A stretch of DNA of 64,000 nucleotides, taken from NCBI RefSeq assembly GCF_000340215.1, contig NW_006921547.1, positions 406,140-470,139 of the forward strand. Reading direction: 5' to 3'. Positions 12,428-22,849 of this stretch are shown piece by piece (within the stretch, counting starts at the first letter, position 1; every line of letters starts with the position of its first letter). The notes under the pieces are model-generated. The model had not been told where the DNA came from. It worked only from the letters and a program-made list of their open reading frames with translations, and did no database searches. A program made the position numbers and the translations under genes. This DNA is from Pseudocercospora fijiensis CIRAD86 (lineage: Eukaryota; Ascomycota; Dothideomycetes; Mycosphaerellales; Mycosphaerellaceae).

Positions 12428-15169
12428 ATGTCTTCCGGCGCCTCGAATCCGCTAGGCGCTAGTAGTAGCGGCGACCTACCTACCCCTATTAACCTAAGCC
12501 TAGCCGCCCTAGTCCCGATCGAAGCCCTATCCGATAGCGCCTTAGCTACTGCGACTAGTCTCGAGCACTACTTCTAGATCGTTACCGCCCTTAAAGACCC
12601 TTAAAAGAAGATCTAGAACGCTCGTACCCTACTACGTATTATCGATAGGAATATTAAGAAGGCTACTATCTTAGTTACGTACGGTATAAACAACTTACGT
12701 TAGTCTATCGGTAAGCGTATCTTTAAGCGCGACGTTCTTAAAGATATAGATATTTAATAAGCCTTTCCTATCGTTTATAGCTTCGAGACGGCCGGTACCT
12801 AGATTCGTTTACGCTTTAAGACCCTCGATTAGGCCTTCGAATATTAGGGAGGACTAAGCAGTCTTCCTAAGAGCCTTGTTAACTTCGCCTATAGTAGATA
12901 AGAGCGTACTAAGCAGGTCTCTTCGTTCGTTAATAAGTACAAAGTCCGTCGCTAAAGCGCCGAGTACCTTTCCTATACTATAATCTATCGTATATCTACC
13001 GCTAGTAAGAAGGTAGGTAAGCAGTTACTTAACTTGTCCTTTACGCTTAACGACTTTATAATAGCCTACTAGAAGCGGCACTACGATACAATTGTCTAGG
13101 TCGATCTTAATATATAGATAACTAAGGATCTACTAAAAGAGAAGGGCTATCGTATTAATAGTATAGGTTTTATTATTAAAGGTTAAGAGGCTCCTATCGT
13201 TAATGTTCTTAAACGTAAGGCTCTTCGCCTAGAATAAGAGGCCGATACGGCTACTAGTCTTACGCTCGCTATAGAAATATAGGGTAAAGATCGTCGCTCG
13301 ACCTACAACTATAAGGTCCCTTAAGAAGTTAAAGACGAGCGCGCTAAGGCCGAAGTAGCGCGTAAGAAGGCATTATATACTCGCTAGGCCCTCCGTAAGG
13401 CTACTAAGAAGTATAGCGCTCCTTCTAGTACTAACTATAGTACTAACTATAGTAACTCGGATATTAATATACTAGATATACTACTAGAAGATGTCTCCTC
13501 CGAAGGCTCCTTTAGCGAGCGTAGGGATAGAGGCCTCTCGCCGATCCTATTAACTAAGAATATCTATAGTTCTTATAAGGGCGACTCTATTGCGTACCTT
13601 ATTACCGAGATCGATATAGTTCCTAAGGCCGCTATAGGTAAAGCTCCTACCGCTCTATCTCTCTATTAATAGCTCGACGACCTTAGTAAGCTAGGTAAAG
13701 AGCAGTTTACTATATATACTAACTATATTAAGAAGGCCGCTAAGGTCTATAGTCTCTATACTAGTACTAAGGCGAGTGTCCTCGTCGGCCGCCTATTAAA
13801 GATTAGGCGCGAGACTGCTAATTAGGATACCTTCGCCGCCCTTAAGACTAATTATACTAACTAGTTTCCTAGACGTCCTACTACCGCTCCGACCTCCTTA
13901 GGACTCTACGTATTTAACCCTACTAGTACTATTACTCGCGATCTTACGCTAACTAATCGTTAGAGCAAGTTAGTCGCTAGTATTCTCGGCTAAGGTACCT
14001 CCTTCGACCGCTTTCGTTAGACTAGTAATACTATCTTCTCTCGAGTCTTCGGTTAGATATAATCGCCTCGTAGAGCGTACCTTCCTCTTATCGTCGACCT
14101 AATATAGGAGGAGTTTCGTATATACTTTTAGTATATACGTAAACTGCCTAAGTCTAAGTAGGAAGGCTGTAATGCCCTTTAAACCTATAGAGTAAGCAAC
14201 TAAATCGTCCGTTAGTATCCCGCCTTATAGCTCTTAGCCGTTACCCTTCGACCTAATTATATATACGAGCTTATCTCCGTCCCTAAGCCTACTAAGAACT
14301 TCGCAGTAGGTAATAGCAGTTATAAGAATTGTCCTACTAAGGAGACTTCTCGTCTCGGATAAGATATAGTTAAGCTCGTAGCTAGTAAGGGTGCTAGCTA
14401 TCTACGCGTTAAGGTTTCTCTTATATCTAAAGATAAGACCGCCTATTTAACTATTATCGAGGGTATATACGAACTAGAGGTCTTCGAGAACTAGGTTAAG
14501 AAGCTTAATAGCCGTAGCCTAATTCTACTCAATAAGATTAGTAAGATTACTAACAAGTACTTTACTATCGACGACCTCGACTATATATTCGATAGTTAGC
14601 CTAACGAAGGCGAGGTAGCTTAGTAGATCCTTAACCCTCTAAAGGAATGCGAAGTATCTATTTAGATACTATACCTTCTATATAGTAATCTAAAGCCCGA
14701 GAGCGACCGTATATTAATCGACTTAGGCTATTCTCGCGTTATTAATAGTACTAAGATTAAGAGCTACGATAACTTAACCGTCTCTAAGGTTACTAAGGCG
14801 TACCACAATCTAACCGCCCTTCTAGGTTCGAATACCTTCGTACCGTTCGCCTTCCCTATAGCTATCTTAGTCGAAGGCCTTAGTTGCATTTCCGATACCC
14901 TAGTTAGTAGGATTCCTTAGTTAAGTTACGTTGTTTAGAACGAAGTTAAACAAATCCTCTAGTTTAGTAAGGAGGAGCTTAAGGAATATCTACGCGAGTA
15001 GGAGAAGGCTATATAGGATACGGCTACTAACCTCCTTATTAATTAAGCTTACTACGAGGCCGAGTACTTCGGTACTAATAGCTTCTATACCTACGGAGGA
15101 GTTTAGAAGAACCGCCTAGCTAATAAGGTTATTGCTAGTAAGGATTACGGTATATTAAAGCAATAGTAA
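12428..15169 (+). pseudogene. Extra ~913-codon frame downstream of integrase in gypsy element 1
   Basis: ATG at 12428 opens a frame that I read codon by codon to TAG/TAA at 15164-15169 (length divisible by three). Every interruption is TAG or TAA, i.e. a possible RIP-altered Gln or Trp codon; no TGA occurs. It starts MSSGASNPLGASSSGDLPTP. A charged, likely helical segment follows (VKDERAKAEVARKKALYTR, near 13.35 kb), then a Ser/acidic stretch (LEDVSSEGSFSERRDRGLSP). The C-terminal part includes LLGSNTFVPFAFPIAILVE and SKEELKEYLRE. I see no reverse transcriptase, zinc knuckle, signal peptide or membrane segment, so it does not look like a classical envelope. I do not recognise the family. Confidence 0.75.
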
Positions 15170-15227
15170 GTCGGCGTAGTAGATTAGTTGCTTAGGAAGT
15201 TATTTTTGCATATTAATAGAATCTAGG

Positions 15228-15256
15228 AATAATACTACCCCGGGGGTATTATTAAA
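15228..15256. repeat. Near-palindrome copy E in gypsy element 1
   Basis: Reads AATAATACTACCCCGGGGGT followed by ATTATTAAA. It lies just after the extra frame and about 100 bp before the 3' LTR. Confidence 0.7.
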
Positions 15257-15356
15257 ATAGCCTTAGCTAAGATACCTAAGGCTACTATATAACTATTTGT
15301 TTGTTTTTAGCGCGCAATATAAAGCGTGTCTAGTTAGATACGAAGAAAGGGAGGGA

Positions 15357-15636
15357 TATTAGCTAGTAACCGGCCCTATATACCTAGGCTAAGTTTTAAG
15401 CCTATATAAGAGGCCTCCTTCTATATTATAGATAGAGTACTAACCTCGTATAGCACATTATTTATATTACACTTCTATAATACCTATATTGTAGGGCTCT
15501 AGTTATTAGCCTAAGTAACGGTCTTATTATCCTATTATGCTAAATATAGCTGCCTATATTGTTATAGGTTATATTACCCTCGGTTGCCTATACTATTACT
15601 ACTAGTAGTAGTAGTAGTATTAGTTTCCGTCCTTTA
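15357..15636 (+). repeat. 3' LTR of gypsy element 1
   Basis: 280 bp, collinear with 3264-3543 without visible indels. It follows a purine-only tract directly. It shows TA where the 5' copy has TG at several places (for example CTAAG versus CTGAG), and the reverse at others, so both copies were mutated independently by RIP. Confidence 0.92.
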
Positions 15637-15640
15637 ATAG

Positions 15641-18600
15641 AATAGCCTAGCGGACGAAGACGAAATAGAGAGCATATAGGCAACTGCCGCCGGAACGACA
15701 CTAGGAAGCTAGAAGTTAATAAGATTACGGCTAATACTAAAAGGCTACCGTACCGCGGATAATATCGATATGTTTACTAAATATACTAGCCGTGCCGCTA
15801 GCAAGCCTATAGCTAGGTGTAGCATAATTATAGTTCAGTATAGTAGAGTAAATACAAGCGCCTAATCTACAAGTAGCGTTAAAATACGAATATAAGATAC
15901 TTCGGGCAAGTACGGAACATTTAAGTTACTATTCGATATAAGCTTTACGCAATTCTTAAAAAGAGAGAGAATATTCGGATATATAATTGCGAGACTTTTC
16001 GAAGACGAGAGGCTAGCACTACTGTACGATCTACTAAGCTAGAAAAGCGTAAAGGTTATAACGTCGAAACTACGAGCCGGCGGTATACTACTATCGAGGG
16101 TATTAGGTTAAATAAAGGTTCGAAAGCTATACCTTCCGACAAGTCGAATAGGTTATAGTAGTACGGAACTAGTACTACGATACCGATCCGTTAAGAAAGT
16201 AGTAATATTCTTAATAGGTTATAGTAGCTTTAGGAATAATCTAGTATATAAGCTATATCGAGCGTAGACGACTAATAACCTACTATAGCGAATCTACTCT
16301 AATATAGCGTTAGTAGACTAGTAGTAGGATACCTAGAGTAAGATAAACAGAGACGGCGCAACGATTATACCTCTAATCGTATTAACCGATAAAACGTAGA
16401 TAACTAACTACTAAGGTAACTTAATAGTATGCCCTATATATCTTACTATCGGAAACCTATACGTACGAGTACGTAACGTAAATAACAGACCTAGTACGAT
16501 CTTACTAGGACTACTACCGGTCGTTAAGGATAGCGATCGTTTTACTAGAAATAGTGTATATTATATATCGATAGTATATATCTTTCGCTCTACTATAAAA
16601 GCGGCCGATAGCGAGGGCTAGGATATTATATACGTAGATAGCGCGACGCGTAGGTGCTTTCTAATCTTAGTAGTAATATTAGTAGACTATAAATAGCAAG
16701 TTACAATTACCGGAGTTAAGACAAATATATATTATCTAAGTTACCTAGCATATCCGATAGAACGAGAGTACCTCGATATTATAGTAGAATAGCGGTTATA
16801 CGACTCTACGAAGTAGCGATATCTAAGGTAACGTAAAGGCGAATATACAGCGAAGGATCTATAGAACGTCTACGATATCGATTGCTTTATATAGTACTAG
16901 AAACACGTCGATATATACCGGTCTTTAGTAGTAGACATACTATACTAGCTACTAAAAGGAGTGCTAATATACGCAATCTAATAGACTACGGACCTACTAG
17001 TAGACAAGATAAGCTATATAAAAACGAGGAGATACTAACTAGTTACCGACTCGACCCCGAATAGGGGCCTATCTACTAAAACAAGAAAGCTAGGAAAAAT
17101 GGTAGTATAAGGGATTATCAATACGATACTAGATAGACGGTTCGCGTATATACCTGTATATACTAAACTTCGCAAGTTCTACTACTACTTAGTAGTTACT
17201 TAGTAGATAGGCTAAGAGTAGTAAAGCGTCCTATAAGTCTTATTAGTTATATTTATACTACTACTCGAAGAGGTCTATTAACCGTAGGCGATAAGATTTC
17301 TACGTATACTAGTAGACTTTACCGTTCTAGCGATATATAGATACTATAACGACGAAATAGTTAAGTATCTAAGGATAGCATTATACTAGATAAACGAATA
17401 GAAGAATGTGTTTCGCCTATATAGGGTAACAAAGGTATAGAAGAGGGCCTAGCGGGAGGCGAAGGCTACTACGTAAAGAACGAACGATTTAAATAACGAC
17501 GATATAGTTATAATAGACGAGGACGACGAAGCTAACGAGCTAATAATAATACAAATAGAAGGGCACTTTAATATACCGAAATTCTACGGTATAATATATA
17601 CCCCGAGCTATATTAAGACGTTCGGCAATCTTCTATACTTAAATACCGGCTATTTCGAGTATAAATACTATAAACTACTAAAGCTTATATTTCGGCTAAT
17701 AAATAAGAAGCCTAGCTAGGAAGAAAGTATATTAGATAGCGAGACTAATAGGAACGGAAAGAAATCGGTTAAGTAGATTACGATAAGAGAGGCTATAGCT
17801 ATAATAGAAGAGAACCTAGGTCGCGACTTCCGATAAGCGATTACGGTATTCGTACGGCAATAGGGTACCTACGATAAGAATAGCGTATTAAGTACTATAG
17901 CCGACCCTACCGATATCGTAACGGACTATATATACGTCCTAGATATAGAGATCTGCTTCTACGGTAGAATCCGATACTAGAAGCCTACGGGTAAGGATAC
18001 AGAACATCCTAACGTAGTAGTAGCTAACTTCGCGAGATATATACTAAACTAGGAGGGGCTCTACGGTAATAGACGTTATAATTTTATATAGGTATAGGTA
18101 TACATCGTTAATTATATAGAAACACCTAATAAATTAGCGGTTCGATTCGGTAGTCGCCTACTAGCGTAACTAAAGTACGTAATCTCGATTAATATAGAAA
18201 TAGGAATTAAATATAGGAAGGGGCTTAGGACTAAACGGAGGCCCGTTATAGGCGTTTTTATTAAGCTTTACGACTATATTAACGATAAGAGCGAGTATAA
18301 GGATACGTATAGTCTAACAACAATCCGGCTACGGCGTCTTTTACCGTACTATAGTAGACTTAAAAAGCGACGGGTATATAGCCTACTACTAGTCTATTAT
18401 ATATTATACGCTATACCTATAGACGAAGGCGCCCCGTATAGGACTCGCTATATTAATAGTATAGTTAATTTCGAGACGTATAATACAATTTACGACGAGG
18501 AATAGGAGGATAAGGAAATACGAGCTATAAAGGCTTACGGGCGAGTAATAAAAAGGCAACGTGCCGAGTAGAGTATATAGAAATCGCACCTCCGAAATAT

Positions 18601-18694
18601 AGAGGATAATAATACTAAGGCGGCGAAGAATGATTTTATAGTTAATAGAGAACGTATAAGATAGGATATAGCGATGTATAGTAACGACGGTTAA
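15641..18694 (+). pseudogene. Plavaka-type transposase, main part
   Basis: Continues the frame broken at 3263 for about 1017 codons to TAA at 18692-18694, giving about 1142 codons with the first part. Family hallmarks: DGATIIPLIVLTDKTQITNY (near 16.35 kb), CPIYLTIGNLYVRVRNV, a stretch matching the usual FPILAAYVADYPEQ region (RRCFLILVVILVDY), then VDIYRSLVVDILYQLLKGV near 16.9 kb, and FNIPKFYGIIYTPSYIKTFG near 17.6 kb, all in the expected order. The phase agrees at 15641, 15770, 18422 and 18692, so no net indel is needed. All in-frame stops are RIP-type TAG/TAA. Naming rests on remembered family motifs. Confidence 0.85.
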
Positions 18695-18759
18695 TAGTAA
18701 TAGTAATATACTTAAACCTATAGTACTACTAGTATATTCTAGTTTAGACCGAGTCGACT

Positions 18760-19025
18760 AATACGACCGAGTCGACGAGTCGATAAGTATTAATATAGTA
18801 ATATACGAATAGTATAAATATTACTAACGACTACGACTACGAGCGACCCGGAGCGATCCTATATATATAAAAATTTACCTAAGCGATCCTATCGATCGCG
18901 TCGATTGCGTCGATCCTATCGATCCTAAGCGACCTAGGCGCGAGTCGGGTCGCGACTCGGTCGCTTAGGATCGCTTAGGATCGCTTAGGATCGATAGGAT
19001 CGATAGGATCGACGCGATTAGAAAA
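18760..19025. repeat. Palindromic cluster of GATCCTA-type repeats
   Basis: The left part contains CGATCCTATCGATCCTAAGC on the plus strand. After a centre near 18.94-18.95 kb (GCGAGTCGGGTCGCGACTCG) the complementary words follow: GTCGCTTAGGATCGCTTAGG repeated, then GATAGGATCGATAGGATCG. Together they form a large imperfect hairpin. This is typical of transposon subterminal repeats. It may be the right end of the Plavaka-type element whose frame stops at 18694, or two abutting terminal repeats. Related words occur at 45.6 kb. Confidence 0.7.
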
Positions 19026-19640
19026 AAGGTTTTCGTAACAAAGGCCGAATTCTAGTTCGTTCTTTAGAACTCTTAGTTACTTAGTAGATATAAAGGATAG
19101 GGTAGGAAGTAACTTCGTATTATATAGGGAGGTAGAGGCTATTATCGAGGAGTCCTTTAACTTATAGAAGATAGTAAAAGATATAAAGGCTACTATAGGT
19201 CTAGGTACTTAGTTAAATTTCTAGTAGGTAGAGTATAAGGATATTTAGAGGGAGTATTAGGTAGAGTTACGAAAGTGGGTGTATAATATAGTCTATAAAC
19301 TAGGGATAATTCCTATAAATATTAGTTTAAGGTCCTTTAACCTTCCTCCTTTTTCCCTATTTTCCTTTAATAAAAATCTAAACCAATACAAATTACTAAG
19401 AATAACTATATTGTTTTAAGTTTTTATAAGACCCGGTAGTATTACCAGTAGCGTAGTAGGCGTTTTTACTCCTTAGTACTAATAGAGTTTTCGAAGACTT
19501 CTATTCCGTACGGCTAATAAAGTATATTATATTATATATATATACCTAGAGAGTATTTAGAGCGCGCTATATAGCGCCGTATAATAGCGGTATATTTCTT
19601 ATATAGAAACGTATATAGAGGATACTAAGAATATCCTTCC
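19026..19640. other. RIPped sequence without recognised gene
   Basis: TpA-rich, CpA/TpG-poor sequence with purine-rich stretches on the plus strand near 19.1-19.3 kb and a pyrimidine run near 19.35 kb. I found no convincing frame or repeat. Confidence 0.4.
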
Positions 19641-19647
19641 TACTAAA

Positions 19648-20028
19648 ATGTATATCCTACCTACTACGATCTCGAATATAGACATTCTAGCCTTTAAGAA
19701 TCTAATCGAGTGCTTTAAAGTCCTTATCTATAATCGTAACGCGCTTAGCGTAGATAGCTATAAGATTTAAAGCTGAAATAGTATTAGTATAGTTTTAACA
19801 GAGGTAGAAGAGAAATATATATTCGAAGATACAAACTAGATAGGCTTCTATAGTATCCTAAAGGGCTTCTATTACGGAGTCTTAGAAGCGATAGTCTAAT
19901 ATACTATTCTAGGCAATCTCGCGAATAAGTCGTTAGAAAGCAGTATTACGGGTTAGGAGTTTACTAATACTCTAATACCTCCGAATCTTACGAAGGGCTA
20001 CGGCTAAAGAAGGATTAGTAAAAAAAAG
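19648..20028 (+). pseudogene. Short unidentified RIP-disrupted frame
   Basis: ATG at 19648 starts MYILPTTISNIDILAFKN and continues with plausible protein such as IECFKVLIYNRNALSVD and GFYSILKGFYYGVLEAIV for about 125 codons. The interruptions are TAA/TAG plus one TGA. It resembles the N-terminal part of a retrotransposon Gag-like protein in style only; I cannot assign it. A lysine-rich end follows. Confidence 0.35.
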
Positions 20029-20054
20029 TAAAAATACCGGCTACGCTATTAGGT

Positions 20055-20290
20055 ATAGATAATACTTACTTCCTAGGCGCTATCGACGCTTCGTACGATT
20101 ATTACTACTAGTAGTAGAAGCGCTAGTCGTTATCTTACGCGGAGTATTATCCGCGACGCGCTTTCTAGTACTAGAGCTAGCGGTAGTAGTAGTAGACTTC
20201 TTACGTAGACATGCTATACTTTTTCTAGTAGGTCTAGTCTTACTACGACCTATAGAAGTACTAGGTCCCTTCTTACGAGACGTCGTAACT
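20055..20290 (-). pseudogene. Basic Ser/Thr/Lys-rich frame remnant
   Basis: On the minus strand about 75 codons read with hardly any interruption and are strongly basic: SRKKGPSTSIGRSKTRPTRK, later STRKRVADNTPRKITTS, ending RLGSKYYLYLIA and a stop. It looks like the basic tail of a transposon protein. No family is recognised, and the upstream part cannot be followed. Confidence 0.3.
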
Positions 20291-20526
20291 TAGTTAAGTA
20301 GACTCGGTATTATAAAAGTTGTCGAATTAATAAAAGAGTACGTTATAAAGGTATACGAAGGCGCGCGCGGAGCGAGATATAGCGGAGATAGTAGATATAG
20401 AGCGTAGAGATATAGGTATCGATACGAAGGTTATATATAGCGAGAGAGGTAGTATCGCGGTATCGCTAGGTAATAGAGTAAGCGTCGTATAAGCCTATAT
20501 TATAGTAACGTTAGAGTAAGGAAAGA

Positions 20527-20582
20527 AGGTAGGTACGACTAAAAAGGGTAGGTACGGCTAAAAAAGGCAGGTGCGGCAAACT
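20527..20582. repeat. Short degenerate tandem GGTACGGCTAAAAA
   Basis: Three successive versions of a roughly 20-bp unit: AGGTACGACTAAAAAGGGT, AGGTACGGCTAAAAAAGGC, AGGTGCGGCAAACTTT. The last copy retains CAGGTGCGGCAAAC, a form reminiscent of hAT terminal inverted repeats. No partner end was found by eye. Confidence 0.45.
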
Positions 20583-22000
20583 TTAAAATATAGCTAGGAC
20601 CTATAGCTAGTATAGTAATACGACGAAAGCCTCCTTTTTATAAATAGTCGGCGTAATAATAGTACCCTACTATAGTATAGATATTCTTTACTAATTCGAT
20701 TAGATTCTAAACTATCTTTCCTATCTAGAAGTTATAATACTAATCCGCTAGGTAGTAAAACGGCGACTCGCTTTATAAGTAGAATTTAGGTATTTCTACC
20801 TAGATAAGTTCTACTGTTAATACTATAATACTACTATATACTATCTAACTATCTATAAAGACCTAGCTAGAGGTACTAGCTATAGTAATCTTATAAGTAA
20901 CCTAGGCCTATTATTAGGAAATATAATAACTATCTGTACTACGGTAGGCTAAACTAAACAAGCTAGCTATTTAGTAGGAAGAGGCCTACTACCGTCTCTA
21001 TATACCGGCTACGAGTGCTAGCTATACCTCTAAATTCAACTCCGCCCTATATTAAAGGCTAAGGTACCGAGTAGAAATCCTATAATAAAAAGTACGAGAA
21101 GAGTATCCTAGGATATAGGTCGTAGGTAGATAAGAGTAGTATACCTAGTTACTTATATAGTACGTTACTCTAAACGACTAAGGGTCTATATTATCTTTTC
21201 CTTCGATAATAAGACCTCGACTCTACTAATATAGTATCGATTTCCTCCTCGGTCGCCCTAGCTATACTAGTAGTAGCGAGCGATAATACCTAGGTCGTAC
21301 GACGATCTCTCTTCTTCTTTAGTTATATCCTCTTCTACTTCTTAGCGTAGTTAAACTACGAATACTATCGAGTAAAGCTAGATATTTTAATTTATCTTCG
21401 ATTTGCTAGACTTAGTACGTATCTACAGCTATATAATAGCGCTACGTATTATAGAGTTTCTTATTAAAGTTTCTCTCTTATAGGCTTACTATCTCCCCCG
21501 TAGTATAGAGGATAAAAGTACTAATACTAAAGAATCCCTATAGCTAGGGTACTAGGGCTCCGTAGGACCTTTATATTTTAGGTCCTAATAGAGACGTACT
21601 ATAAACCTTCTATCGCCCTTTCGCTTACTATATACTAAGTTAGGATATATAAAGAAACTAGTCTAAATATAGCTCGTCTCTATAATAACCGAGCGAATAT
21701 AAAGCGCTAGGTTTCTACTTCGTACGTTAGATTTAGGTACGGCGCGGAGATAGAATTAGAAGTATAGATAGTACCTATAGCCGGTAAAATAATACAAAAA
21801 TAGGCCTCCTCCTAGGTTAATCTAACGACTAAATATAAATTCTAACTAATCCGCTCTAAACCGACGCCGAATTTTAGCTAGAAGCTATATATCTTTATAT
21901 TAAAGAGTAACCCGCTTCGTATAGATAGTAAGGTAGTTAGAAAGCTTAAACTCGATTACGAGAAATGCCTCCGTAGGTTCCTAAAGATTACTAATCGCTT
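20583..22000. other. RIPped sequence without recognised gene
   Basis: Heavily mutated. Some minus-strand stretches look weakly coding (for example near 21.25-21.35 kb), but no frame could be followed far enough to name. Confidence 0.35.
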
Positions 22001-22700
22001 TAGCTATAAATCGTATACTAGACTAAAAATCTAATATAATATCTCGGACGAGTTACTAGAAGGGAGTCTTAAGGATTAGAAGCTCGGTCCCTCTTTTATC
22101 TTAGAATAGCCAGATCTAGCGAAGGGTAATAGTATCCGGTTTAAAGCGTCGCTTCTTTATTATTAAGACCTATCTTTTACCTTTTTTTATAGAAGAATGA
22201 CTTTTCTTCGCAATAGTCTTCGTCCGTCTACTCTTTTTAGCGGCTTTAGCCTTCTCCTATCTACCTAAAGACTTCTTATTTTTTAGTACTATATTTTAAG
22301 AAACCCCCTTCCTTTATATATACTATTAATAGTCTTCCTCTTCCGATCTCTCGTTCTCGCTATAGTCTTCCTATACTTAGCTTGCTTTACCCTTGCCCTA
22401 TTCTAGGCTCTAAAGGTATATTTATACGTATTCGGGCGACGAGGGTATATCGCTAAGATCTAGAAAATTAATAAGCCTATAATCGTATAGAGATATTTAT
22501 ATATCTTACCTTCTAGATTTAATAGTCTTCTATTAAATCGTCCTAGTAGGTCCTCGTTAGATTCGTAATTAGAATAGTCGCTATAAGAAGGGGAGGCGGC
22601 CAACTTTATAAGCCCCGAAGAGCCGAATCTAAAAGGATTATTTATCTTTTAGAATATAGGGAAAGGGAAGAAGGAAAGGAAGAGCGAATAGAGACTTAGT
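22000..22700 (-). pseudogene. Unidentified minus-strand frame remnant downstream of hAT
   Basis: A minus-strand frame from about 22.62 kb downwards reads plausible protein (DYSNYESNEDLLGRFNRRLL, then LEGKIYKYLYTIIGLLIF) and later a Lys/Arg-rich stretch. The interruptions are TAG/TAA. It lies beyond the hAT transposase 3' end and may be its neighbour or a separate fragment. Confidence 0.3.
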
Positions 22701-22849
22701 AAAAGTTAGTAGGTAAGCGGGGTAGGTTACTATAGTAACTAGTCTATTTAGGAACTCGAAATATATTATAGGTATATACCGGCTATATAAGCTAGCTATA
22801 TACGCCGGCTATATTACCTTCTATATAAACGATTCGTCTCTTTAAAGCT

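Larger units (their letters stand above)
3264..15636 (+). mobile_element. Complete Ty3/gypsy LTR retrotransposon, RIPped, nested in Plavaka gene
   Basis: A 12,373-bp element with 280-bp LTRs at both ends, a polypurine tract (AAGAAAGGGAGGGA, 15343-15356) directly before the 3' LTR, and domain order Gag-PR-RT-RNase H-IN, which defines Ty3/gypsy. The LTR ends read TATTAG...CCTTTA, as expected for TGTTAG...CCTTCA after RIP. A 4-bp duplication ATAG flanks it (3260-3263 and 15637-15640). Removing the element plus one ATAG rejoins the Plavaka frame exactly, which supports both the boundaries and the target-site size. Unusual points are the extra long frame after integrase and five near-palindromes inside the element. 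Confidence 0.93.

Noticed and set aside
14931..15119. Open stretch of 62 codons on the plus strand
   Set aside because: It is a different phase within the 12428-15169 frame of gypsy element 1; open only because RIP stops fall in other phases.
16882..17064. Open stretch of 60 codons on the plus strand
   Set aside because: Alternative phase inside the Plavaka-type transposase, whose own phase carries the family motifs.
18404..18589. Open stretch of 61 codons on the minus strand with hydrophobic residues
   Set aside because: Antisense to the C-terminal part of the Plavaka-type transposase; its hydrophobic look comes from the TA-rich complement.
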